Assembly (NCBI GenBank): GCA_035628505.1
Contig: DASPJR010000215.1
Location: 5,058 to 69,057 of the forward strand
Direction of reading: 5' to 3'
DNA from: DASPJR01 sp035628505
Lineage (GTDB): Bacteria; Planctomycetota; SZUA-567; H5-PLA8
DNA: 64,000 nucleotides
The notes below the pieces were generated by a model. The model was not told the origin of the DNA and searched no databases. It saw only the letters and a program-made list of their open reading frames with translations. The position numbers were made by a program, and so were the translations under genes. Below, piece by piece: positions 55,458-63,330 of this stretch (position 1 is the first letter of the stretch; the number at the start of each line of letters is the position of its first letter).

Positions 55458-56531
55458 ATGTCGGAGGCGGATGACCTAAAGTCGATCTCCGAATCCAAGC
55501 ACTACTACATGGTGCGCCTGCTGGCCGAAGGCGGTATGGGTGCCGTCTACGAAGCTCAGCAGTACGGCGCAGAAGGCTTCCAGAAAACAGTTGCGATTAA
55601 AACGATTCTGGAAAGCTTTTCGGAAAATCCCGAGTTCGTCCGCCTCTTTATCGGCGAAGCAAAGCTCGTCGCCGACCTCGTTCACGAGAATATCGTGCAG
55701 GTCTATCACCTGGGCAAAACGGGGAAGATTTACTACATCGCCCTTGAGTTTGTCGAAGGCATTAACCTCGAACACTTCATTGATTACCACATCGACCGCG
55801 GGCTTGAGTTCCCCATCGAGCTCGGCGCTTTCATTATCAGCCGTGTCTGCCGGGGTCTCGAATACGCGCACAACAAACGCGGCCGCGACGGACAGCATTT
55901 GGGCATCGTTCACCGTGATGTTTCACCCAAGAACATCATGATCAACTACGAAGGCGTCGTGAAGCTCACGGACTTTGGCATCGCCAAGGCGCGGCAGCTG
56001 ATGGAACAGGAGGAAGGCGAAGTCCTGATGGGCAAGGTCGAGTACATGTCGCCCGAACAGGCCCGCTACGAACACACCGACAAGCGCTCAGATCTCTTCT
56101 CACTCGGCATCGTCATGTACGAACTCCTCACCGGTCATCACATTTTCGAGACCGATGACATCTACGAGACGATGGAGAACGTCAAGGACAAGCCGATCCC
56201 CGATCCGAAAAAATTCCGGCCGGACATGCCCGACATGCTGCGCGACGTTTTGATGAAGTCGCTCGAGCGCGATTTGACCAAGCGCTACCAGACTGCCGGC
56301 GAGATGGGCGTGGCGCTGGAGTATTACATGTACCACAACCGCTACGGCCCCACGAATGTGACGCTGGGCAATTACCTCAAGCACCACTTCCTGGGACAAG
56401 GCTCGGACGCGATGGATTCCAGGCGGCTGCCGAACCCTGTCGTGCAGCACCGCGCCGATACGCTCTTCGGCGACGTGCTTTCGCGAGCAAAGACTGAGAC
56501 GTTGCCGCCGCACCCCAAGCAGCAGGGCTGA
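55458..56531 (+). CDS. Soluble Hanks-type Ser/Thr protein kinase
   Basis: A 357-residue kinase without transmembrane segment. All core motifs are present: glycine loop AEGGMG (23-28), Lys48 in VAIK, HRD at 152-154 in the variant HRDVSPKN, DFG at 172-174, and SPEQ at 198-201. The HRDVSPKN form is typical of bacterial PKN kinases from myxobacteria and planctomycetes. About 80 C-terminal residues lack a sensor domain. It lies 212 bases after the NHL gene and ends two bases from the convergent glycosyltransferase. Its location beside a sigma54 activator and surface-protein genes suggests a role in controlling the envelope, but that is inference. GAGG precedes the ATG. Confidence 0.94.
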   Translation: MSEADDLKSISESKHYYMVRLLAEGGMGAVYEAQQYGAEGFQKTVAIKTILESFSENPEFVRLFIGEAKLVADLVHENIVQVYHLGKTGKIYYIALEFVEGINLEHFIDYHIDRGLEFPIELGAFIISRVCRGLEYAHNKRGRDGQHLGIVHRDVSPKNIMINYEGVVKLTDFGIAKARQLMEQEEGEVLMGKVEYMSPEQARYEHTDKRSDLFSLGIVMYELLTGHHIFETDDIYETMENVKDKPIPDPKKFRPDMPDMLRDVLMKSLERDLTKRYQTAGEMGVALEYYMYHNRYGPTNVTLGNYLKHHFLGQGSDAMDSRRLPNPVVQHRADTLFGDVLSRAKTETLPPHPKQQG

Positions 56532-56533
56532 TC

Positions 56534-57412
56534 TCAGTCCATTGTTTCCAGAGTCGTGGGAACGTCTTCAAGCTTAACCATGTCAATCTGTGCCCACGAC
56601 CATTCCGTGTCGGCGGGCCCGTGTTCGGTCGCAATCTGCTGAGCCCACTTCTGCTTGAACTTCAGCCCGTTTTTCACGGTCAGATATGGATAATTGAGCG
56701 CGCCCGTGCGGCCGGTGGTTACGTTCTCGAAATGATAGAGCTCGACTCCCGGTTCGTAACGGCAGAGATAGCCGGCCTGGCGAATGCGGTAGCAGTAATC
56801 GATATCTTCAAACTGTACGGGGGAAAAACGCTCGTCCAGTTCTCCCACTTTACGCGCAACATCCGCCCGCATCATCCAGCAGGCACTGATCAGTGTCTGG
56901 CAATCCCGCGCGGTGTTGAAGCGCGGATCAAGCCGGCCGTGACCGCGGCCGCTGAAGATCACCCGACCGCCTGTCGTTACCGCGCAGCCGGCGCATTGGA
57001 TATCATGCGGAGGGAGCGCGTACACGAGCTTGGGCCCGGCAGCGCCAATTCGTTCATCGCTCAGCAGTGTCGCACGAAGCTTTTCCAGCCATGAACGCGT
57101 GCGGATGACGATGTCGTTGTCCAGGAATACCCAGTACTTTCCTGTCATCCGTTCCATGCCGCGATTGCGTCCCACGATCGCTCCGAGATTTTCGTCAAGG
57201 CGCAGCCGCGTGACGGCTATGCGTTCAGAGGCGGCGCGTGCTTCAAAAGCATCCAGCACCGCCGGCGTGTCGTCGGACGAACCATTGTCGACAAGCACGA
57301 CATGAAACGGTCGCAGCGTGCTGACGAAAAGCGAGTCCAGGCAACGGCGCGTGTAAGCCGATTTGTTGTGCGCCAGGATAAGGATGCTGATGTCACAGGA
57401 GCTTGCGTCCAT
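56534..57412 (-). CDS. Glycosyltransferase family 2
   Basis: A 292-residue cytoplasmic GT-A enzyme: nucleotide-sugar pocket ISILILAHNKSAYTRRCLDS, VLVDNGSSDDTP, the conserved LDENLGAIVGRNRG and the metal-binding DxD in WVFLDNDIV. It probably adds a sugar to a surface polysaccharide or lipid; the acceptor is unknown. The ATG at 57412 is preferred. The frame is open for 20 further codons, but these would run into the terminator hairpin at 57478-57512 and begin with TTG. No neighbouring polysaccharide genes are visible. Confidence 0.88.
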   Translation of the reverse strand: MDASSCDISILILAHNKSAYTRRCLDSLFVSTLRPFHVVLVDNGSSDDTPAVLDAFEARAASERIAVTRLRLDENLGAIVGRNRGMERMTGKYWVFLDNDIVIRTRSWLEKLRATLLSDERIGAAGPKLVYALPPHDIQCAGCAVTTGGRVIFSGRGHGRLDPRFNTARDCQTLISACWMMRADVARKVGELDERFSPVQFEDIDYCYRIRQAGYLCRYEPGVELYHFENVTTGRTGALNYPYLTVKNGLKFKQKWAQQIATEHGPADTEWSWAQIDMVKLEDVPTTLETMD

Positions 57413-57477
57413 GCCAGCGTTGTCGCCGACGCACGCGGCGCAGTCAAGTCGCAGCACAATCCGGCCCGGCAAAAGAG

Positions 57478-57512
57478 AACTCCGGGGCAGATGCTTGCCC
57501 CGGAGTTTTTGA
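57478..57512 (-). terminator. Terminator after the sigma54 activator gene
   Basis: A perfect 12-base stem (AACTCCGGGGCA with TGCCCCGGAGTT, six-base loop). On the minus strand it lies 23 bases past the activator stop and is followed by CTCTTTT. It also has a TTTTT tail on the plus strand and might act both ways. Confidence 0.75.
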
Positions 57513-57534
57513 AAATCGACGGCGACTGATGCTT

Positions 57535-58887
57535 TTAAACGCTGTATTGGTTCGGCGATGGCGGCGCCTGCGGCTGCGGTGCCTGAGGGGCGGGTACCGA
57601 CGACTGCGGCATGACCGGGGGCTGTGCCGGAACCGGCGGCGGCGGATCGAACAGCGGCGCGGAATTGCCGTGAATCGCACGCGGCTGCTGTGGCGGCATG
57701 GGTTCATTCGCCTCGTTCTCAGCGAACATGCGATCTTTGCCGAGACCTTCCGAGCGCAGACGGTTGTAGATCGTCTTGCGGCTGATGCCCAGGATCTGCG
57801 CGGCGCGCGTCACATTGCCGTTGCAGACTTCCAGAGTCTTCTGCATGATCTGCACGACCATGGAGTCCAGTCCCATTTCAAGCGAAAGCTGGATCTGAGC
57901 GCCGTTGAGACGCTGTGTTCGGCCTTTGTCGTCGATGCGCGGCTGAACCGGCTGCGCAATCGCCGGCTGCGGCGCATCGATCACGATGCTCTCGCTCTCA
58001 CGCATCTTTCGCGCGGCTGAGATCTTGTCGGGCAGATGCGACGAATCGATCAGCCCGGTGGCGCTGAGGATCACCGCCTGGGAAACGGCATTGCGCAGCT
58101 CGCGCACGTTTCCAGGCCAGTCGTAGCTGCACAGGTCATGCAGCGCCTGGGCCGTAAAGCCCTTCATTTCGCGGCCGTCTTCGCTTGCCACTTTTTCGGC
58201 AAAATACGCGGCGAGCGCGGGAATGTCTTCCTTGCGCTGGCGAAGCGGCGGAACGGGAATCACGAACGATTCGAGGCGATAATACAGGTCTTCGCGGAAG
58301 CTGCCGGCCTTCACTTCGTTGACCAGGTTGCAGTTCGTGGCGGCGACGATGCGGACGTTCACGGGAATTTCGCGGCTCGAACCGACGGGCTGGATCACGC
58401 GCTGCTCAAGAGCGCGCAGCAGGCCGATCTGCGTACGTGCGTCCATGGTGCCGAGTTCGTCGAGGAAGAGCGTTCCGCCGTCGGCCTCAACGAAGCGGCC
58501 GTCGCGGTCTTTCAACGCACCTGTAAACGAGCCTTTCACGTGGCCAAACAGCTCGCTGGCGACCAGCTCGCGCGGGATTGCACCGGTGTTCACCGCAACA
58601 AACCGCTGATGGCTGCGCTTGCTTTCCTGGTGAATGGCATTGGCGACCAGTTCCTTGCCCGAGCCCGTTTCGCCGATGATCAGCACCGAAAGTTCACTCG
58701 TGGCAGCGGATCGAATGCGGTCCTGCAGCTTGCGAAGCGCTTCACTGACGCCGACCATCCCCCACACCGTTGCGCCACGCCGAAGGCTTGAGAGCGGCAC
58801 GTAATTTCCTTCGACCGCAGCAGGCATGACCAGTGCAGCAGGCTGACTTGCGTTCTCGACGACATTGTTAACTAGCGTTGTGGACAC
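57535..58887 (-). CDS. Sigma54-dependent transcriptional activator without receiver domain
   Basis: A 450-residue AAA+ activator: Walker A GETGSGKE (72-79), sigma54-contacting loop GSFTGA (119-124, a variant of GAFTGA), the segment GGTLFLDELGTMD, and arginine-finger region. A Fis-type helix-turn-helix follows (about 370-405: VTRAAQILGISRKTIYNRLR). The N-terminal 40 residues carry no known sensor. The C-terminus is an unusual tail of about 50 residues rich in Pro and Gln. It should activate sigma54 promoters, with input from an unknown partner. Start GTG, GGAGG seven bases before. Target genes are not obvious from adjacency. Confidence 0.94.
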   Translation of the reverse strand: MSTTLVNNVVENASQPAALVMPAAVEGNYVPLSSLRRGATVWGMVGVSEALRKLQDRIRSAATSELSVLIIGETGSGKELVANAIHQESKRSHQRFVAVNTGAIPRELVASELFGHVKGSFTGALKDRDGRFVEADGGTLFLDELGTMDARTQIGLLRALEQRVIQPVGSSREIPVNVRIVAATNCNLVNEVKAGSFREDLYYRLESFVIPVPPLRQRKEDIPALAAYFAEKVASEDGREMKGFTAQALHDLCSYDWPGNVRELRNAVSQAVILSATGLIDSSHLPDKISAARKMRESESIVIDAPQPAIAQPVQPRIDDKGRTQRLNGAQIQLSLEMGLDSMVVQIMQKTLEVCNGNVTRAAQILGISRKTIYNRLRSEGLGKDRMFAENEANEPMPPQQPRAIHGNSAPLFDPPPPVPAQPPVMPQSSVPAPQAPQPQAPPSPNQYSV

Positions 58888-59115
58888 AATAACCTCCTCG
58901 GCTTCAGTGCGTGAAAATCCCGTCCAGCTTGACTGCCCCCTATTCGCAAGAGTGATGCCACGACAGGCGAATCGCTAAGTGCTGTGGCAGACTCATGTTT
59001 GAATTTGAAGAGCTCGCCAAAACGCCGTGCGATTTCGTTATAGGCAAAATTGCATATTTTCCTTTACGCAAGCGTTGCCATTTGGAGAATTCCATCAGGC
59101 TGGTAGTAGTTGAAA

Positions 59116-59130
59116 TTTTCACCGTGAAAA
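59116..59130. promoter_or_regulatory. TTTTCAC-C-GTGAAAA palindrome upstream of the ABC importer
   Basis: Seven-base perfect arms around one base, about 40 bases before the ATPase gene. The position fits a repressor operator. The surrounding 282-base gap (58888-59169) holds no gene. Confidence 0.4.
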
Positions 59131-59169
59131 ATAGGAATGCGCAGCATCGGCGCGTGAAAGAAAAACTGA

Positions 59170-60699
59170 ATGCAGGCAGGCTCTTTCGTCGAAAAAAGCA
59201 GCGCGCTTTCCTGCATTTCGCTCCAAAAATCGTTTGGTCGAAATCCAGCACTTCGTGATGCGACGCTTGAAGTAAGCGCCGGATGCATTCATGCGCTCGT
59301 TGGCGAAAATGGTGCAGGAAAATCGACACTGATCAACATAGTGTCGGGCCGGCTTGCTCCAGATCGTGGCACGATCGCCCTCGCTGGTGAAACTGTTCAC
59401 TTTCGCTCACCGCTCGATGCCGCTCGTGCAGGACTCGGCGTGGTGCACCAGCATTTTCTCCTCGCCGAAGCCATGACTGTTGCGGAAAACGTCGCGCTCG
59501 GAATGCGCACGAGCCCGCTTGGCTGGCGCTTCGATCAGGCAAGAATCTTTGCAGAAACCGAGCGCTTGGCCAGTCAGACGGGATTGCACATCGATCCGCG
59601 CGCGCGTGTGTGTGATTTGTCTGTCGGCTTGCGGCAGCGTGTCGAAATTATTAAGGCGCTTTCGCGTGGTGCAAAAATTCTGCTGCTGGATGAGCCTACT
59701 GCCGTGCTCGCCCCGCCCGAAGTTGAATCGCTTTTTCAGACTCTACGTGCACTCCGCGATTCAGGTCGCACGATCATGATCGTTACGCATAAACTCGATG
59801 AAGTTTTCGCCCTGGCCAGCTCGGTGACTGTGTTACGTTCAGGGGAAACCGTTTTTTCCGGTGCGTTGAATACGTTAACGCCCCCGGCGCTCGCGGAAAA
59901 AATGATCGGTCGTTCACTGCCGCAGCTTCCTATAACTCCACTGCGCGAGGTGAATGACGCTACCGCACTGGTGCTTAGCCGTGTGAGAATTCCTGGCACT
60001 CTCGAAATCGATCGCTTAGCCGTGAAATGCGGTGAAATCGTCGGAGTAGCGGGTGTAGAGGGCAACGGGCAACAGGAACTCGCCGCCGTCATTGCTGGAA
60101 CCTTTGATGTTGTACCGGACGGCATGGAGTTATCCCTGAACGGCAGATCTATTTCACGTGCAACGGTGGCAGAACGCACGCACGCGGGACTCGCCTTAAT
60201 CCCAGCCGACCGGCAGCGCGAAGCTCTGGTCCTCGAAATGACGCTGAACGAGAATCTTCACCTGCGCGAGCCTTTGACGCGCCGGCGTGCGGGAGTGGCA
60301 TTCCTGGATCATGCCGCCATGTCACAGCGATCGCGACAGGTGCTGCAGGATTATTCCGTGTCTCCGCCTGACGAAAACCTTGCTGCACATGCGCTAAGCG
60401 GAGGCAACCAGCAGAAGGTTGTGATCGCCCGCGAACTGAGTCCCAAGCCGCGGCTCATCGTTGCGCTGAACCCAACGCGCGGGCTCGACGTGGGAGCTGC
60501 TTCCGAGGTTCACACACGCCTCCTGAAAGCGGCACGTGAGAGTGAAGCTGGCGTGCTGCTCATCTCGTCAGACCTCGATGAGGTGCTCACGCTTTCTGAC
60601 CGTGTAGCCGTTCTTTTCCGGGGACGCATGACTGAGCTTGGATTGCGCGGTGTTTCTAAACACGAGGTGGGTAAAGCCATGGTCGGAGCCCAATCGTGA
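59170..60699 (+). CDS. Nucleoside-type ABC importer, duplicated ATPase subunit
   Basis: A 509-residue double ATPase of the sugar/nucleoside importer type (like B. subtilis NupO/YufO). Domain 1: Walker A GENGAGKS (45-52), GVVHQHFLLAEAMTVAENV, Walker B LLLDEPTAVL and H-loop VTHKLDEV; its signature reads DLSVGLRQR instead of LSGGxxQ. Domain 2: degenerate Walker A (VAGVEGNGQQEL), intact LSGGNQQKVVIAREL and NPTRGLD. Such asymmetry is normal in this family. It energises uptake through the two permeases encoded next, with a four-base overlap. No substrate-binding lipoprotein (BmpA type) is in the window. Confidence 0.93.
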   Translation: MQAGSFVEKSSALSCISLQKSFGRNPALRDATLEVSAGCIHALVGENGAGKSTLINIVSGRLAPDRGTIALAGETVHFRSPLDAARAGLGVVHQHFLLAEAMTVAENVALGMRTSPLGWRFDQARIFAETERLASQTGLHIDPRARVCDLSVGLRQRVEIIKALSRGAKILLLDEPTAVLAPPEVESLFQTLRALRDSGRTIMIVTHKLDEVFALASSVTVLRSGETVFSGALNTLTPPALAEKMIGRSLPQLPITPLREVNDATALVLSRVRIPGTLEIDRLAVKCGEIVGVAGVEGNGQQELAAVIAGTFDVVPDGMELSLNGRSISRATVAERTHAGLALIPADRQREALVLEMTLNENLHLREPLTRRRAGVAFLDHAAMSQRSRQVLQDYSVSPPDENLAAHALSGGNQQKVVIARELSPKPRLIVALNPTRGLDVGAASEVHTRLLKAARESEAGVLLISSDLDEVLTLSDRVAVLFRGRMTELGLRGVSKHEVGKAMVGAQS

Positions 60700-61796
60700 G
60701 CACGCCTTCCGCCACTTCGGATTCTGCCGGGCGCATTCGTGCAGCTCACGATGGCGTGTGGCTCGTGCTGCTGGTGCTGGGAACGCTCGTGACACTTGCT
60801 CTGATCATCCGCTTAAGCGGCCAGGATCCGCGCGTCGCTCTTGATGCGCTCTGGCGCGGCGCATTCGGGAGCCGCAGCGGGTTGGCGGCGACGGCAACAC
60901 GCGCCATGATTCTCGCGTTGTACGCGCTGGGCATCGTGATCAGCTTTCGGGCGGGCATGCTCAACATTGGCGCGGAGGGCCAATCGCGCGTGGGCGCCGC
61001 GCTGGCGGCGATTGTTGCCACCGGAGTGTTCGGTATCTGGACAGCGCGGCTGTCTGTCGCTGGGATTGTTGTCGTGCTTCTCGCAGGGATGGCCGCGGGA
61101 GCATTCTGGTCGCTGCTCGCCGGATGGCTGCGACAGTGGCGCGTAGTTCCAGAAGTAATATCAACATTGATGCTGAACTTCGTCGCGCTGGAACTCGTGA
61201 AGTATTTCCTGAGCACGCCTGCAATTCTACGAAGCGCAAAGAGCAGCGAATACAAAAGCGATTACATCGCCGAGCCGCTGCGGCTCGCGAATTGGGAGAC
61301 GAGCTTTCATCCGGTTCTGCTTCTTGGCATAGCAGCAGCAGTTGCCTCTCACCTTTTCCTTTTCCATACCCGATCTGGATTTGCGCTGCGAGCGGTCGGC
61401 TTGAATGCAATTGCGGCTCGCACATGCGGCATAGCCAATGAGCGTGTGCAGTTGGCGTCGTTTGTACTCTCCGGCGCGCTGGCGGGGTTCGGTGGAGCGC
61501 TTGGTGTTCTCGGTCTGTGGCATCTGAGCAGCACGCCAACGTACGCCGATTATGGATTCATGGCCATCGCCGTCGCGCTGGTGGCAGACCTGAAGCCGCT
61601 GCGCGTTCTTCCGGTCGCCATCGTGTTTGCCGGCCTGGAAGTCGGCGCAAAATCCATGCAGGGTAGCGCGGGCGTGTCCTACTGGGTCGTTCACATCATC
61701 GAAGGCTTGATCATTCTGGCGATTCTGGTTCGCGGCGTGCAGGTGTTCGAGAAATCGAAGATCGAAGCGCAGAGCGCTGAAAAGGCGGTCGCATGA
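60696..61796 (+). CDS. ABC importer permease 1 (BPD_transp_2 family)
   Basis: A 366-residue inner-membrane permease with about ten hydrophobic segments, of the sugar/nucleoside branch (FRAGMLNIGAEGQSRVGAAL; FALRAVGLNAIAARTCGIAN; FVLSGALAGFGGALGVLG). It starts at GTG overlapping the ATPase stop by four bases, and its own stop overlaps the next permease in ATGA. It forms the translocation channel with permease 2. The first 20 residues are hydrophilic. Family identity is secure; nucleosides are the most likely cargo by analogy with NupP. Confidence 0.92.
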   Translation: MSTPSATSDSAGRIRAAHDGVWLVLLVLGTLVTLALIIRLSGQDPRVALDALWRGAFGSRSGLAATATRAMILALYALGIVISFRAGMLNIGAEGQSRVGAALAAIVATGVFGIWTARLSVAGIVVVLLAGMAAGAFWSLLAGWLRQWRVVPEVISTLMLNFVALELVKYFLSTPAILRSAKSSEYKSDYIAEPLRLANWETSFHPVLLLGIAAAVASHLFLFHTRSGFALRAVGLNAIAARTCGIANERVQLASFVLSGALAGFGGALGVLGLWHLSSTPTYADYGFMAIAVALVADLKPLRVLPVAIVFAGLEVGAKSMQGSAGVSYWVVHIIEGLIILAILVRGVQVFEKSKIEAQSAEKAVA

Positions 61797-62701
61797 GCGG
61801 AATGGATGCGGCGATGGAAGCGATCCTGCGTATCTCCACGCCGCTGCTGCTTGCGGGTTTGGGCGAGCTCATTCTCGAGCGCGCCGGAGTCATCAATATC
61901 GGCGCCGAAGGTGTGATGCTTTGTGGCGCATTTTTTGGATTTCTGGCCGGATGGGGCAGCGGCTGTCCCTGGATTGGAGCATGCGCTGGAATGATCGCAG
62001 GCGTTTTCCTGATGCTGCTCTTCGCTTCGTTTGCGATTCGCTTCAAAGCGGACCAGATTGTCACGGGGATGGCGCTGAATCTTCTGGCTCTCGGTCTGAC
62101 AGGCACCGGCAACGAAATCCTGCGACGCGCCTCGAGCATCGCACCTCAAGCCGTGACGTTCGAACCGATGATTCCGTCTCTATCGCATCTCCCACTGCTC
62201 GGCCCGCTGCTGTTTTCGCAGACTGCGCTGAGCTGGCTGGCGATTCTGCTGGTTCCCGCGCTCTACTGGTATTTTGAGTTCAGCGAACGCGGCATGGAAT
62301 TGCGTGCGGTGGGCGAAAATCCGGTTGCGGCTGAAGCGAGCGGGATTTCGGTTCTGACTTGCCGATGGAAAGCGTGCATTGCCGCCGGTGCCTTAGCCGG
62401 ACTTGGCGGCGCGTTCCTGACAATCTCGCAGACCGCCAGTTTCTCCGACGGCTGTACGCGCGGGCGCGGGTTTGTGGCGATCTCCGCGGTTGTGCTTGGC
62501 CGCTACAGCACGGGCGGCACCGCGGCGGCGTGCCTGTTTTTCGGAGCTGCTTTTTACGCGCGCGACGCATTCCCGTCGCTGAATGTTCCGACCGAGCTGG
62601 TGGAGATGCTGCCCTATGCGCTGACCTTGGTAGCGCTCTGCATTAAATTCGGCCGCTCCTCGGCGCCGGCAGGGCTGGGGAAAGCGTATGGGGGGAGCTG
62701 A
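61793..62701 (+). CDS. ABC importer permease 2 (BPD_transp_2 family)
   Basis: A 302-residue permease with eight or so membrane segments (LLAGLGELILERAGVINIGA; GMELRAVGENPVAAEASGIS; AGALAGLGGAFLTISQTASF; RGFVAISAVVLGRYSTGG). It matches the NupQ/YufQ side of nucleoside importers. ATG overlaps the stop of permease 1, giving a translationally coupled operon of three genes. The last codon lies nine bases from the convergent toxin gene. No terminator hairpin is seen after it. Confidence 0.92.
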   Translation: MSGMDAAMEAILRISTPLLLAGLGELILERAGVINIGAEGVMLCGAFFGFLAGWGSGCPWIGACAGMIAGVFLMLLFASFAIRFKADQIVTGMALNLLALGLTGTGNEILRRASSIAPQAVTFEPMIPSLSHLPLLGPLLFSQTALSWLAILLVPALYWYFEFSERGMELRAVGENPVAAEASGISVLTCRWKACIAAGALAGLGGAFLTISQTASFSDGCTRGRGFVAISAVVLGRYSTGGTAAACLFFGAAFYARDAFPSLNVPTELVEMLPYALTLVALCIKFGRSSAPAGLGKAYGGS

Positions 62702-62709
62702 GCTCGCGG

Positions 62710-63006
62710 CTACAACCGTTTTATCCATTGCTGAGGATCGCGGCTATCGTGAAATGCTGCAATGATGCGAATGTTTTCATTCTCTGGAATGAATATGAGG
62801 TTGTAGGGAAAGTGACTTACTCGTTTGCATCTTGCCACATCCTTCAAAACAGGATACGCAAGCGGCTGTTCACAGATCTTGTGGATTGTATCGCGTACGT
62901 TTTTGAAGAATTTCTCACCAAGAGCTGGACGTATGTCTCTGTACCAGCGATACGCCTCTCGAAGTTCCGCAACGGCTTCGGGGTGGTAGGTGACGGGCCG
63001 ATGCAT
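62710..63006 (-). CDS. ParE/RelE-superfamily toxin
   Basis: A 98-residue toxin of the ParE branch: YHPEAVAELREAYRWYRDIR, then GEKFFKNVRDTIHKICEQPL and RVSHFPYNLIFIPENENIRI followed by IAAFHDSRDPQQW. ParE toxins poison DNA gyrase; RelE relatives cut mRNA, and sequence alone does not settle which applies. It begins two bases after the antitoxin stop, the usual order with antitoxin first. Confidence 0.9.
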   Translation of the reverse strand: MHRPVTYHPEAVAELREAYRWYRDIRPALGEKFFKNVRDTIHKICEQPLAYPVLKDVARCKRVSHFPYNLIFIPENENIRIIAAFHDSRDPQQWIKRL

Positions 63007-63008
63007 TT

Positions 63009-63218
63009 TCAGCGCTGTATTTCTTTCTCAGCCTCTTCCGCAGGAACCCATTTCACCTTGCCGTCTCGATATTCTTGAAGCCGCCGGTCCAGTTCCTGCT
63101 CTTGTGATTGACTCAGTTTGATGTTTTCGTCGCCGATAGAATTCCAGAGCTCGCCGATGAGTTCAAGCTTTTGCTCAATGCTGAGTTTGAAGAGTTTTTG
63201 GCGCACTTTCTGCGTCAT
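63009..63218 (-). CDS. Antitoxin of the addiction-module component family
   Basis: A 69-residue protein of the putative addiction module component type (LSIEQKLELIGELWNSIGDE; SQEQELDRRLQEYRDGKVKW). It neutralises the toxin encoded next and probably represses the pair. The start is ATG 63218, preceded by GGAGG seven bases upstream, rather than a codon seven triplets earlier. The pair is likely chromosomally resident; no transposase adjoins it. Confidence 0.88.
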   Translation of the reverse strand: MTQKVRQKLFKLSIEQKLELIGELWNSIGDENIKLSQSQEQELDRRLQEYRDGKVKWVPAEEAEKEIQR

Positions 63219-63282
63219 GATCGCACCTCCAGTCAGCAATCGTATCCTCGGATGAGAGGAAGTCTATAGATCGCGCACGAAC

Positions 63283-63310
63283 AAAAAAAGCCCGCGCGAG
63301 CAGGCTTTTT
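63283..63310. terminator. Bidirectional terminator between top6A and the toxin-antitoxin pair
   Basis: GCCCGC-GCGA-GCAGGC stem (one mismatch) with AAAAAAA on the left and TTTTTT on the right, 20 bases beyond the topoisomerase stop. Confidence 0.75.
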
Positions 63311-63330
63311 TGCAGGAATTTGCGAATGCT

